DNA of 20,490 nt from Bacteroidales bacterium (GTDB lineage Bacteria; Bacteroidota; Bacteroidia; Bacteroidales; Muribaculaceae): positions 1-20,490 of the forward strand of contig CAADVV010000397.1 of NCBI GenBank assembly GCA_900752535.1. Direction: 5' to 3'. Of this stretch, positions 1-8,437 are shown in pieces. Each line of letters opens with the position of its first letter. Positions within the stretch are counted from its first letter, which is position 1. The notes under the pieces are model-generated. The model was not told where the DNA came from and did no database searches. It was given only the letters and a program-made list of their open reading frames with translations. The translations under genes and the position numbers were made by a program.

Positions 1-456
1 CCGGCCGGCGCGGAGCCTGGCGGCCTGGGATGCCGCGACACCCTGCGCTTCGAAGTGGGTCTGCCCCTCTACGGCCACGAACTCGCCGACGACATCTCGC
101 CCGTCGAAGGCTCGCTGTCGATGTTCGCCAAGTTTGAGAAACCCGGCGGCTTCGTCGGCTCAGACGTCATCGCACGCCAGAAGGCCGAAGGCCGCAAGAA
201 AGCCATCGTCGGCCTCGAAATCGACGGCCGCGTGCCCGCACGTCAGGGCACCGAGGTGCTCGACCCCGAGGGCAACGTCATCGGCCACGTGACAACCGGC
301 TACCAGGGCATCTCTGCCCCGGGCTCATACGCAATGGCTCTCGTCGACGCCAAGTGGGCAAAACGCGACACCAAACTTCAGGTGCAGGTGCGCCGCAAAC
401 GCTTCCCCGCCACCGTCGTTCCGCGCCGCTTCTACAAAAAAAGCTACAAGAAATAA
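1..456 (+). CDS. gcvT: Aminomethyltransferase (glycine cleavage T protein), C-terminal part
   Basis: This is the 3' end of gcvT; the reading frame is open from base 1 and the start lies outside the window. GcvT transfers the aminomethyl arm carried by lipoylated GcvH to tetrahydrofolate, releasing ammonia, in the cytoplasmic glycine cleavage system. About 151 residues are visible. The early stretch GLGCRDTLRFEVGLPLYGHE matches the conserved GLGARDTLRLEAGLPLYGHEL signature of the family. The rest fits its C-terminal barrel, ending in a basic tail (RRFYKKSYKK). A GTG at 55 could look like a start, but the conserved signature continues upstream of it, so it is internal. gcvH follows after 24 bases in the same direction, so the two are very probably cotranscribed. 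Confidence 0.95.
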   Translation, partial: PAGAEPGGLGCRDTLRFEVGLPLYGHELADDISPVEGSLSMFAKFEKPGGFVGSDVIARQKAEGRKKAIVGLEIDGRVPARQGTEVLDPEGNVIGHVTTGYQGISAPGSYAMALVDAKWAKRDTKLQVQVRRKRFPATVVPRRFYKKSYKK

Positions 457-480
457 AAAATCATAACCCCAAAAGAAGAA

Positions 481-858
481 ATGAAAACCTATTTCGCACC
501 CACCCACGAGTATGTAACGGTTGACGGCAACATCGGCTATATCGGCATCACCGACTACGCACAGAAGGCCCTCGGCAACATCGTATACGTCGACATGCCC
601 GAACAGGGCGACGACATCACCGCCGGCGAAGAATTCGGCGCCGTCGAGAGCGTAAAGGCCGCCAGCGACCTGATTGCCCCCGTCAGCGGAGCCGTCATCG
701 AGGCTAACGAACAGCTCATCGACAACCCCCGTCTCGTCAACGAAGACGCCTGGAAAAACTGGATTGTCAAGGTGGAACTGACCGACCCCTCAGAGCTTGA
801 GAACCTCCTCGACGAGGAAGCCTACAAGGCTCTCTGCGCTTCTGAAGGCGCCCACTGA
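481..858 (+). CDS. gcvH: Glycine cleavage system H protein
   Basis: GcvH is the small lipoylated shuttle protein of the glycine cleavage complex; it carries the aminomethyl intermediate between the P, T and L proteins in the cytoplasm. The 125-residue length is normal for the family. The lipoyl-attachment motif is intact (GAVESVKAASD, lipoyl lysine K59), as are the early HEYV segment and the typical GxIGYIGITDYAQKALG region. The ATG at 481 fits the usual N-terminus and sits 24 bases after the gcvT stop. A strong hairpin terminator follows 21 bases after the stop codon, so gcvT-gcvH ends a transcription unit here. Confidence 0.97.
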   Translation: MKTYFAPTHEYVTVDGNIGYIGITDYAQKALGNIVYVDMPEQGDDITAGEEFGAVESVKAASDLIAPVSGAVIEANEQLIDNPRLVNEDAWKNWIVKVELTDPSELENLLDEEAYKALCASEGAH

Positions 859-879
859 TCCGACACCCAGAAAACATCG

Positions 880-924
880 CGGGGCTGTGTCGTATTACGA
901 CACAGCCCCGTCTCGTTTGTTTTT
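880..924 (+). terminator. Rho-independent terminator after gcvH
   Basis: There is a perfect 14-bp inverted repeat, 880-893 pairing with 897-910, with a 3-base loop. A T-rich run (TCTCGTTTGTTTTT, 911-924) follows on the plus strand. It sits between the convergent gcvH and kup genes. The minus-strand flank (GATGTTTT) is only weakly T-rich, so termination of kup transcripts here is possible but less clear. Confidence 0.9.
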
Positions 925-948
925 CCGTCACTTTTGCTCCGTGGCGGC

Positions 949-2925
949 TTATCCGCGTGACACGATGCGGCGCCCGGGCGTGGTGTTCAGGATCAGCGGA
1001 ACGGTGTCAAAGGTGACTGTTCTGGTGTCGAGTCCCAGTGCCGACTGGTCTGAGACTCCGAGACGTTTCAGGAAAGCGTGCATGCGCAGCAAAAACGACT
1101 CGCGCCGGCGGCAGTTGCTTGACGGCGAGAAGATCCTGTGCAGAATGATGAAACGGAAGTCGCCCGGAATTCCGGCACTACGCAAGGAGGGGTAAGTGCT
1201 GGTCAGGTCGACCTCGCCGCGAGCCACAAGATCCTCTACCACCTGGCGCAGATAGACGCTCAGACGGGGCTGCACGCGGAATCCCAGATGCATCGTCACC
1301 AGAAATACCGAATGAGGCTCTATGGTATCGACGGTGTATTCAAGCGTATCGGGTTCATCCACATAATCGACATGTATCAGCCAGTAATGGTCGGCACGCT
1401 TGGGCTGTTTGATGGTGATTGAATAGAGCAGTTTCGACTCTATGAGGTCTTTCTTCATCGAACGGCTCAGAAACACGAGATTGGAGGCATATTTCGGGAT
1501 TTCCCTGTCGCGGCTGATATCCATGATCAGCGGCACGCTTTCGCGAAGAGGAATATATTCGATATACGATGCCCGCAGACGGGTGGATTGCCTCCACACT
1601 ATCATCACAAGCGCCACCGCGCCGGCTATGAGCACGCTGTACCATCCTCCGTGGGTGAACTTGCTGAGGTTGGCCATGAAAAACAGCCCTTCGAGCGCAA
1701 GGAAAAACGCGCAGAATATCACGCACCACACGCGCGCCACACCGCGGCTCGAGAGCCAGAACGTGAGCAACAGCGTAGTCATAAGCATGGCCACGGTGAT
1801 GGCAAGCCCATAGGCCGCCTCCATGTGCGCCGAGTCTCGGAAAATGAATACCGTCATGAGGCAACCGGCCATCAAAGCCCAGTTCACGGCGGGGATATAA
1901 AGCTGCCCTTTTTCGGTCGAGGGATACTTTATCTTCAGCGCGGGCCAGAAATCCAGATTCACCGCCTCAGAAAAGATGGTGAACGACCCGCTGAGCAACG
2001 CCTGGCTGGCAATCACAGCCGCACCGGTGGCAAGTATCACGCCAGGAATCAGCATCCAGTGAGGCATGATGGCATAGAACGGATTAACGCCTGCGGCACC
2101 TGTGTTTCCGTTGGCGATGAGCCATGCGCCCTGGCCAAGATAATTCAGTATCAGCATCGTTTTCACAAATCCCCATGCTACTGTTATGTTGCGGCGCCCG
2201 CAATGTCCGAGGTCGGAATAGAGCGCCTCGGCACCTGTGGTACAGAGAAACACCGCACCCAGTATCAGGAACCATTCAGGCGACGACACCAGGAGTCTGA
2301 CCGCATACCATGGATTGAAGGCCTTCAACACACCGGGACATTGCGCCATGGCTACGGTGCCGAGCACCCCCAGCGTGGCGAACCACACCAGCATGAAGGG
2401 GCCGAACAGGCGCCCTATGCGCCCTGTGCCTGCCTGCTGCATCACGAAAATCAAGGTGATTATCACCACCACAATGGTCACGACCGGCACATCGGGCACT
2501 ATCGTGCCCAGTCCCTCTATGGCCGAGGTCACGGTAATTGCCGGAGCGATCATGCCGGCGGCCACAAGAGCCGCGGCGGCGACAGGCGCCGCGCTCTAGA
2601 GCCACCGGCGCGGCAACCGCCGCAACAGCGCGAACAGGGCCAGGATGCCCCCCTCGCCGTGGTTGTCGGCGTGCAGAGCCAGCAAAACATATTTCAGGGT
2701 GGTCTGCAGTGTCAGCGTCCAGATCACGCACGACACCGCCCCGATTATATAGTCGGCATCAAAATCGGGGTTCACCCCGGTTATGGCCTTCATCACATAC
2801 AGAGGTGACGTGCCGATGTCGCCGAAGACAATTCCCACGGTGACAAGCAGCCCGGCCAGCGTCAGCCGTCGCAGACGTGACTGCGGTTTCGCGCTCTTTG
2901 AGATCTCATTTTCTCTGTTATCCAT
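949..2925 (-). pseudogene. kup: KUP/HAK-type potassium uptake transporter with in-frame amber codon
   Basis: Kup proteins are inner-membrane K+ uptake systems, usually H+ symporters. The frame runs from ATG at 2925 to the stop at 949 (about 658 codons, the usual length of ~600-680). It is broken by a single in-frame TAG at 2596-2598, after residue 109. Conserved family segments lie on both sides: GIVFGDIGTSPLY, TLKYVLLAL and DNHGEGGILAL before it; MIAPAITVTSAIEGL, EALYSDLGHCGRR, NYLGQGA, VIASQALLSGSFT and YIPAVNWALM after it. No frame change is needed to join the halves. The conserved acidic residue just before the second hydrophobic motif (family form ADG or GDG) reads AAG here. Two lesions in one functional spot favour a decaying gene, but the single base could also be a sequence error or be read through by a suppressor tRNA. 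No clear promoter element was found in the 141 bases upstream. Confidence 0.85.
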
Positions 2926-3066
2926 AATTCAGTATCACCTGCCATAAAACACAGGTTCCCTGAATCAGATAACACGCCCATGCCCGTTTTCGTTTATCTG
3001 CCCACCGAAAACCGCCACGCCCACACAGGACCTATCCTTTTTGTATGTAGCCCCATTTAGACTATA

Positions 3067-3462
3067 TCAAGCCCTACGGAGCGGTCTCAGCGTGGCGAGG
3101 CGAAAAGCGACGACACCCGAGACAAGGGCGGCGGTTGCACCGAAAGCCCAGTTGAGCCAGACTTGCGGCAGGGTGGCGACGCCGATATCGGTGCCTCCGA
3201 GCGCGCCGAGGCTCAACGCCAGCGTAGCAGCCTTGGGCGTCATCATCGAAGCCGCGACACCGCAGACTGCCCCCACAATAAAAGTGATGACGAGCGCCAG
3301 GGGATAGGCGCGGCGTTCGCGGCGCTGATAGCTGCGCACCATATCGACGTCCCTGAGACGCTTCTCGAGAGTGCGGTCAAACAGGTCGCTGTCGCCGAGT
3401 GCCGGACGATATGAGGCAAAAATGTTGCGCAGGGGGTCTTTTTCGTTTGATTCGTTATTCAT
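3067..3462 (-). CDS. Small membrane protein downstream of ECF sigma factor (possible anti-sigma-like partner)
   Basis: This 131-residue protein has a charged N-terminal half of about 50 residues (DPLRNIFASYRPAL, then RTLEKRLRDVDMVRSYQRRERR) that should be cytoplasmic. Hydrophobic segments follow at about 54-73 and 102-121, possibly with another at 77-92. The frame extends to a GTG at 3465, but the ATG at 3462 is the likelier start. It overlaps the sigma-factor stop (3455-3457) by 8 bases, so translation is probably coupled. The layout of a cytoplasmic helical arm, membrane segments and an overlap with an ECF sigma gene fits a membrane regulator of that sigma factor. I see no zinc-binding anti-sigma motif (HxxxCxxC), and no named family is recognised. 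Confidence 0.75.
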   Translation of the reverse strand: MNNESNEKDPLRNIFASYRPALGDSDLFDRTLEKRLRDVDMVRSYQRRERRAYPLALVITFIVGAVCGVAASMMTPKAATLALSLGALGGTDIGVATLPQVWLNWAFGATAALVSGVVAFRLATLRPLRRA

Positions 3463-3931
3463 CACAGAGTGCGGTTTTCAGATGACGCCGTCCGCGCGAG
3501 AGATGCTGCTTGACAGCCGACTCGCCGGCGCCGGTCAGTGTTGTTATTTCCTTGATTGAATAGCCCTCGAGATAATAAAGGACGATGGCTGTGCGCTCCG
3601 CTGCCGAGAGTCGGGCGAGAGCTGCGTAGAGGTCGGCATATTCCATCGGCGCCGCTGCCGGCGAAGCCACCGAGGCCCCGCATTCGAGCGCCACTGCGGC
3701 CGGTCTCGCCGAGCGCTCCGAGTCGGCAAACAGGCGGTAGGCGATGCTCATCAGCCAGCTCTTGAACGACTCCGCCTTTTTCAGCGAGTTGATTGCCAGA
3801 TAGGCCTTGAGCAGGGCATCCTGCGCCAGATCATCGGCACGCGGACCGTTGCCGCAACACAGGACAAGGAGAAAACGGCGCAAGTCATCCTGTACCGTCC
3901 TCACCCTTGAGATGAACTCATCACGCGTCAT
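3455..3931 (-). CDS. ECF-type RNA polymerase sigma factor (sigma-70 family)
   Basis: This 158-residue protein has the size and two-domain layout of extracytoplasmic-function sigma factors. Region 2 covers about residues 10-75 and includes ADDLAQDALLKAYLAIN and the -10 recognition helix FKSWLMSIAYRLFAD. An Ala/Pro-rich linker follows at about 76-97. Region 4 covers about 100-155, with ARLSAAERTAIVLYYLEGYS and the helix-turn-helix IKEITTLTGAGESAVKQHLSRGRR. It would direct RNA polymerase to a dedicated regulon in response to an envelope signal. It overlaps both neighbours, by 11 bases upstream and 8 bases downstream, so the three genes form one coupled unit. The regulon and stimulus cannot be read from the sequence. 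Confidence 0.93.
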   Translation of the reverse strand: MTRDEFISRVRTVQDDLRRFLLVLCCGNGPRADDLAQDALLKAYLAINSLKKAESFKSWLMSIAYRLFADSERSARPAAVALECGASVASPAAAPMEYADLYAALARLSAAERTAIVLYYLEGYSIKEITTLTGAGESAVKQHLSRGRRHLKTALCDE

Positions 3932-4316
3932 CGTCGCAGTCGGCGTTTCTCTTGGTGTTCTGTGCGCGACGCGCTACAAAATAAAGAATGAGGAAAGCTA
4001 TGCCTGAAAAAATGAGTATCAGCGTCGGCAGCATCAGCACGTTCTCATAGTCTGACTCCAATATAAGATAAATGAGCATCGACAGACCGACGGCAAACAG
4101 TATCAGACTATTGCGCAGATAGGTCATCGCAGGACGGGGTGACGAATGTTTACTGTCAAAAAAACGGCTGACATCTGTGGGCGAACCGCTCTCGATGGCC
4201 TTGATAGCCACATTGGCGCGTAAACGCTGTGACAGGTATCTCGACAGGAAGATTATGGCAACGATGCAGACAGGCATGAAGCAGCAAATAAAAATGGCGA
4301 CTATATTCTTATCCAT
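3921..4316 (-). CDS. DUF6249-like small membrane protein in sigma-factor operon
   Basis: The protein has 131 residues with three hydrophobic segments (about 5-25, 68-87 and 93-114). A basic cytoplasmic stretch (RYLSQRLRANVAIKAIESGSP) lies between the first and second. The C-terminus is charged (RRAQNTKRNADCDDDA). The overall pattern, with a membrane segment, an 'AIKAIESG' helix and two further membrane segments, matches small Bacteroidetes proteins labelled DUF6249 next to ECF sigma genes; this match is from memory. It is the first gene of the unit and its end overlaps the sigma-factor start by 11 bases. A role in sensing or in holding the sigma factor at the membrane is inference from position only. 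Confidence 0.8.
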   Translation of the reverse strand: MDKNIVAIFICCFMPVCIVAIIFLSRYLSQRLRANVAIKAIESGSPTDVSRFFDSKHSSPRPAMTYLRNSLILFAVGLSMLIYLILESDYENVLMLPTLILIFSGIAFLILYFVARRAQNTKRNADCDDDA

Positions 4317-4400
4317 AAAGCTACAAAATATAAATTTCGGTTTGTAATTGTTTTCCTATTAGACGGAGCCGGCGACCGAAAGGTGACATCGTCTCTCCAT

Positions 4401-4441
4401 AAAAATAAGAAAACCGGGACAATCTTCACAGACAGTCCCGG
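4401..4441 (-). terminator. Rho-independent terminator after the GH87-like gene
   Basis: Read on the minus strand, CCGGGAC (4435-4441) pairs with GTCCCGG (4414-4420) around a 14-base loop. The T-rich run TTTTCTTATTTTT (4401-4413) follows. It lies 54 bases past the stop codon of the secreted glycosidase gene and before the start of the sigma-factor unit, so it separates the two minus-strand transcripts. Confidence 0.85.
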
Positions 4442-4495
4442 CTGAGATTCGGATATATGAGTTTACAATGTGTGATGACACACGTTCTTTAACTC

Positions 4496-7243
4496 TCAAT
4501 GAACAAGTATTTTTTTATTATGATGGATATAGAGGCCTGGGATTGAGGGGTGGTTTGTGTAGCGGCGGCCGTCGAGACCATACCAGTTGTCATCGGCTAC
4601 GCAGACAGGTGCTGACGTCAGGGTGTCGAGCGACGTTGATATGCCGTCAAAATTGTCAGGCTCGGTCAGCTCCTCTTCGGGGAACAAAGCGGTCACCTCG
4701 CCGCCGAAAGGGACCTTGAGAGGAAAACTATAGGTCCTTGTGCCGCCGTGTCTGTTCTGGTCGTCAGTCACTACATTGACTGTATGGTCGCCGTCGGTGG
4801 CTGTCCAGTATTTGTATGACTCATTATTTCCGGTGGCCGAACTTCCACCACCGGTCGTGGGGAAAAGCTGACGCGAACCGTTTGGAAGCGAGAATCCGGG
4901 AGTATCGTTCCAACTGACAAGCGCCTGATCATACCCCTTACCGTCAATCAGATATTGCACCCCGAGTTTCTCACCCGACGAAAAGTCAGTTCCGCTGTTG
5001 TTGGCGATGACTCCGGCCCACTGGATGCGGTCACCGGCGCTGACGGGGCCGCGGCCAAAAGTGGTCTCACCTTTGGTCTCGTTACGCCACAGCAACCCGA
5101 CGGCCTGACGGTTGCTGTTGTCGACAAAAGGGAGCGTATGCCAGTCGTCGGCTGTCTGGCCTGAGCCGTTGACGTTAAACTTTTTTGTCACGGCATAGGC
5201 CTCGGCATGGCCTTTGAGCATATTCGAGGGGTCGATCTCGGCCGTCAGGGTGTGACCGCCGGCGGTAGCTGTCCACTCGGTCTCGAGGACGCGGCTCTCA
5301 CCGGCTTTGAGCGACGTGATGTTGCCGAGCGCTATGGCCGTGCCGTCGAGTTTAAGATGCGTGGAGACGGCGAGGCCTTCGGGCAGATGTTCTGACGAAT
5401 TGTTCTCAATCTTCACGGCCAGGATAACCTTGTCGCCGTCATTGATGTCTGCGGCACGAGAGGGCAACTTGAGGCGCCACGATATGCCGCTGACTTTCAC
5501 CCTGAAACCGTCGGGGATGGAGACATTCTGATTGACTTCGAGATTGAACTGGCCGTTATTGAGTGACGACGAGATGAGCTGTCCGCCGTTGATGTTGGTC
5601 AGCTGATTCGCGTTGATATCCTCCGCGCCGACACCGTCAAACACGGCGTTGCCTTTGGGGTTCTCGAAATAGAAGGCATAGGAGCCTCCGTCGCGTACAC
5701 CGTGGACGGTGACATTCTCAAATTTCAGATTATTCGTGCGGTTATTGGTTGAGCCGATAAACACTGCGTTGCCGCGCGAGTCATAGATGTCTACGTTTTT
5801 GAGCTCAACGCCCTGGATGTCATAGTTTTTCGAGCCTTCGATGTGGAACGCACCCTCGTCAACGCCCCAGAAGTCGCCATGGCGGCCGGGGTCACCGCTG
5901 ATACACGCCTGATGGACAATCGAGACATTTTCATAGGTCATCGGAGCATTGAAGCCTGTACCTCCGAAGTCCGAGACGAGACGTATGCCGTTCTCCATGC
6001 CGTCTTTGATGAGCACGTTGCGCACGGAGTGGTTGCCGCCGCCAAACCACCCTATCGACGACGCGCGCCAGTTGTGCTCGCAGGTGACATTGACAACGCG
6101 GTTGTTCTGTGAATTACCGCCGTTTGACCATGAGGCGATGTCGTCGTCGCCGTTGTTGCGGAAGTCACACTGCTCAACAAGATTATTGCTCGAGCCGTTG
6201 CAGAAGTTGAGGCCGTCGGCATAGTTGTTGCGCACGCGACAGTGGCGCAATGTCATATTGTTGCTCCCGTCAAACCAGCCGCCGCAGGTGAAATTTTCGA
6301 CGAGCACTCGCTCAACGACCAGACCGGAACTGTTGCCGTTGAAGCACTTGCAGTCAGCATAACTGCCGGGCGGTTCGGTGTGGCACATATTGGGATAACG
6401 TTGAGAAATCTTAACCGAGATGCGCATTTCGCGAACCGATGTTCCGAATGCGCCGAATCCCGCACCGGGAAATGTTATGTGTGTATAGAAAATGCCGGCT
6501 CCCTGAAGCCGGGCAGAGCCCATATTGAGCGTGGCTCCGATTTCGACGTCGCGACCGACATAGATGGTCTGGCCCTGATGTGCCCATACAAACTCCTGAA
6601 TATTGGAGCCGTCCCATTCAACCCAGTCGGATTGTTTCTCGACCCTGACAGCTTTTTCGATTTCCACGAAATCCACCGTCACATTCGCGCCTGAAATGTG
6701 GCGTACCTCAAAGCTCTGGCCTTGACGGATATAATCAGAGAGCAGACACAGCTCCTCGGAGAAACGCATGCGGGCCCATGACTTGGGATTGCCATGGGTT
6801 GAATAAAATTCAGGCTTATAGCTGCGTGACCCTTTTATCGAGGGGTTCCATTCCCAGAAGTGGTCAGTATTGAGCGACATCCGGCCCAACTCCCTGCCGT
6901 CGACATAGATTCCGACCACAGCCGTTGTATGATAAGGTATGGAATAGCGCATCGTGACACCGTTTGCGTCGCCCGTGTCGTTGGTCCATCTGACATATTG
7001 GCCGTTGCTCAGCTCTACTGCCTGCTGATTTGACGCTTCGCTCTGTACGTACAGTTGGTCGTCGGTCTGCTGGAGACGGTTGCCGTTTGTCTCGCAGTAG
7101 TTATTGTCGGCCTCATAGCGCCAATAGGGCGCCTGTGTGTAGCCGCGGTCCGCACCCCACCGGGTCATATCATAGTGCTGCGCCGCGACCTGCAACGAGC
7201 AAAATATCGCGGAAGCCAGCATAATTGAATGTCTTTTTTTCAT
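4496..7243 (-). CDS. Secreted GH87-type beta-helix glycoside hydrolase (alpha-1,3-glucanase / mycodextranase-like)
   Basis: This 915-residue exported protein starts with a signal peptide (MKKRHSIMLASAIFCSLQVA, cut near AQ-HYD). Residues ~40-195 look like a CBM6/35-type sugar-binding domain (YEAD..., QAVELSNGQYVRWT). A right-handed beta-helix follows at about 205-600, with many short NN/GN turns. Its core NNYADGLNFCNG (D343) and NNGDDDIASWS (D366-D368) keeps the Asp spacing, 24 and 25 residues, that I recall for the three catalytic Asp of GH87 alpha-1,3-glucanases. Two CARDB/Ig-like domains follow (~600-690 and ~700-845). The last ~30 residues (NWYGLDGRRYT...GLYIHHNKKILVH) resemble the Bacteroidales type 9 secretion sorting tail. 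Likely substrates are fungal or bacterial alpha-1,3-linked glucans. There is no SusC/SusD pair beside it, so it is an isolated enzyme rather than a full utilisation locus. Confidence 0.8.
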   Translation of the reverse strand: MKKRHSIMLASAIFCSLQVAAQHYDMTRWGADRGYTQAPYWRYEADNNYCETNGNRLQQTDDQLYVQSEASNQQAVELSNGQYVRWTNDTGDANGVTMRYSIPYHTTAVVGIYVDGRELGRMSLNTDHFWEWNPSIKGSRSYKPEFYSTHGNPKSWARMRFSEELCLLSDYIRQGQSFEVRHISGANVTVDFVEIEKAVRVEKQSDWVEWDGSNIQEFVWAHQGQTIYVGRDVEIGATLNMGSARLQGAGIFYTHITFPGAGFGAFGTSVREMRISVKISQRYPNMCHTEPPGSYADCKCFNGNSSGLVVERVLVENFTCGGWFDGSNNMTLRHCRVRNNYADGLNFCNGSSNNLVEQCDFRNNGDDDIASWSNGGNSQNNRVVNVTCEHNWRASSIGWFGGGNHSVRNVLIKDGMENGIRLVSDFGGTGFNAPMTYENVSIVHQACISGDPGRHGDFWGVDEGAFHIEGSKNYDIQGVELKNVDIYDSRGNAVFIGSTNNRTNNLKFENVTVHGVRDGGSYAFYFENPKGNAVFDGVGAEDINANQLTNINGGQLISSSLNNGQFNLEVNQNVSIPDGFRVKVSGISWRLKLPSRAADINDGDKVILAVKIENNSSEHLPEGLAVSTHLKLDGTAIALGNITSLKAGESRVLETEWTATAGGHTLTAEIDPSNMLKGHAEAYAVTKKFNVNGSGQTADDWHTLPFVDNSNRQAVGLLWRNETKGETTFGRGPVSAGDRIQWAGVIANNSGTDFSSGEKLGVQYLIDGKGYDQALVSWNDTPGFSLPNGSRQLFPTTGGGSSATGNNESYKYWTATDGDHTVNVVTDDQNRHGGTRTYSFPLKVPFGGEVTALFPEEELTEPDNFDGISTSLDTLTSAPVCVADDNWYGLDGRRYTNHPSIPGLYIHHNKKILVH

Positions 7244-7273
7244 GGATTCTGATTATGGAATTTAACAGTGTCA

Positions 7274-7281
7274 CAAAATTA
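7274..7281 (-). promoter_or_regulatory. Bacteroidetes -7 promoter element for the GH87-like gene
   Basis: On the minus strand this reads TAATTTTG, an exact match to the Bacteroidetes TAnnTTTG element, about 31 bases upstream of the ATG at 7243. No clear -33 TTTG is found at the expected distance, so the call rests on one box and its position. Confidence 0.55.
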
Positions 7282-7540
7282 GTCTGACGACGTCGCATTT
7301 TGCTGAGACATACCTCCAATATAGCCGCTCCGGTAAACAGATTAACATTTAAACTGCGCTATGTCAGCCTAAAGACACGTAAGTCTCCGTGTCAAAAATA
7401 TAGCCTGTGTCTCCTAATTTTAACACCTCACCTTCTACTCACATACCTATTCTGCGCGTCTCCGGAGGTTTCAGCCCTTCGCTTTAACACTTCGTTTTTC
7501 ACATTTTTTTAATTTAAATAAGCCGAATCTCTCTGTTTTT
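7282..7540. other. AT-rich divergent intergenic region
   Basis: This non-coding stretch separates the leftward GH87-like gene from the rightward signalling island. With the flanking promoter and leader bases, 7244-7665 holds no gene. It is visibly more AT-rich than its surroundings, with runs such as TTTTTTTAATTTAAATA near 7503-7519. I see no RNA gene, convincing hairpin or inverted-repeat operator in it. It probably holds the upstream promoter parts for both directions. Confidence 0.6.
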
Positions 7541-7543
7541 AGT

Positions 7544-7551
7544 TAACTTTG
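7544..7551 (+). promoter_or_regulatory. Bacteroidetes -7 promoter element at the head of the signalling island
   Basis: TAACTTTG matches TAnnTTTG exactly and lies 114 bases before the ATG of the first FHA gene (7666). Transcription from it would give a leader of about 105-110 bases. A clear -33 TTTG is missing, though the region upstream is T/A-rich. No equally good box was seen in the gaps between later genes of the island. Confidence 0.6.
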
Positions 7552-7665
7552 CCTCCGCTCCATGCTGTATGCGCCGGTTTTTATCATCACACACAAACCG
7601 ACAACTCCTTAAACACACATCGCAGCCAAGCCACACATCTGAATATCCTGACCATAACTCAAACC

Positions 7666-8418
7666 ATGCGAGAAATACTCATAGGCAAAGAAGGGAGTCA
7701 GCCCTTCGCCATCAGCGACCCTAAGGTGAGCCGTCGCCACGCCATACTGCGTATCGACCCGACCAACAGAAAGATAGACATCATTGACAACAACTCGACC
7801 AACGGCACATATATCTATAACGGTTCGATTTTCGTCAAGCTCTTTCCGAATCACCCGTATCAGGTGACACCCGACACGATGATTCAGCTCGGACCCGACA
7901 CACGCTTCCACGTGCGCCGTGTGTTGCCACAGCCCGGTGATAATGTCATAAACGGAGACAAAAAAATCGAAAAGCCGAAACAGCCGAAGAAAGTCGACAT
8001 CAAACAGCTGCGTCGCGTCTCAGACAACTACACCCAGACCAAAATGGACCTCGAGTCAAAAGCCGGTACAATCAACGGTCTCCGAAGCCTGACGATTCTC
8101 GTGACACTCGCAGCCGGCGGCGCATCGGGAGTCGTGGGCAATCAGCTCGGTCTTGGCGACGAATCAAAAGGTATGGTGTGGGGCATCTCGATTGCCATAG
8201 CCGGAGTGCTAATGGCTCTGTTGCTGGTTTTCATCAACAAGTATAACCGCAAGATTATCACCAGGCGCAATCAGAACGAGCACGACTATCAGGTAAAATA
8301 TTGTTGCCCCGAATGTCACCAACCCTTCCGCGGCCAGGTCTATGAAAACATACTGGCGGCGCGCAAGTGCCCCCGCTGCGGCGCAATCTTCTATGACTCG
8401 TCGATAGACCGCAAATAA
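7666..8418 (+). CDS. Membrane protein: FHA domain, two TM segments, C-terminal zinc ribbon
   Basis: First gene of the island. The frame is open from 7549, but translation most likely starts at ATG 7666 (250 residues). From there the protein begins directly with the FHA fold (MREILIGKEG), as in the FHA gene at 10782. FHA domains bind phosphothreonine peptides. The core is VSRRHA (residues 21-26) and NNSTNGTYI (42-50); the usual Gly-Arg of strand 3 is Gly-Lys (G7-K8). A basic linker (~98-135) leads to hydrophobic segments at ~139-158 (weak) and ~170-192, then a four-Cys zinc ribbon (CPEC 214-217, CPRC 235-238). With two membrane passes, the FHA and ribbon would both face the cytoplasm, placing a phosphothreonine reader at the inner membrane. 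The partner is unknown. Confidence 0.88.
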   Translation: MREILIGKEGSQPFAISDPKVSRRHAILRIDPTNRKIDIIDNNSTNGTYIYNGSIFVKLFPNHPYQVTPDTMIQLGPDTRFHVRRVLPQPGDNVINGDKKIEKPKQPKKVDIKQLRRVSDNYTQTKMDLESKAGTINGLRSLTILVTLAAGGASGVVGNQLGLGDESKGMVWGISIAIAGVLMALLLVFINKYNRKIITRRNQNEHDYQVKYCCPECHQPFRGQVYENILAARKCPRCGAIFYDSSIDRK

Positions 8419-8437
8419 AAAAACACAATTTTTACAC

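Noticed and set aside
949..2565. Kup C-terminal part as an independent shorter gene starting after the amber codon
   Set aside because: The candidate start falls inside a conserved membrane motif and would lack the first helices needed for transport, so one interrupted gene explains the data better.
2596..2598. Alternative genetic code (TAG as sense)
   Set aside because: No other gene in the window needs TAG recoding, and recoding is not known to me for this bacterial group.
1588..2808. Open frame of 406 codons on the plus strand opposite kup
   Set aside because: It is antisense to conserved Kup segments. Its product is a low-complexity His/Arg/Gln-rich string with no fold signal.
4320..4345. 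Promoter box for the sigma-factor unit (TATATTTTG on the minus strand)
   Set aside because: It has one base too many between TA and TTTG for the Bacteroidetes consensus and no -33 element, so it is not listed as a feature.
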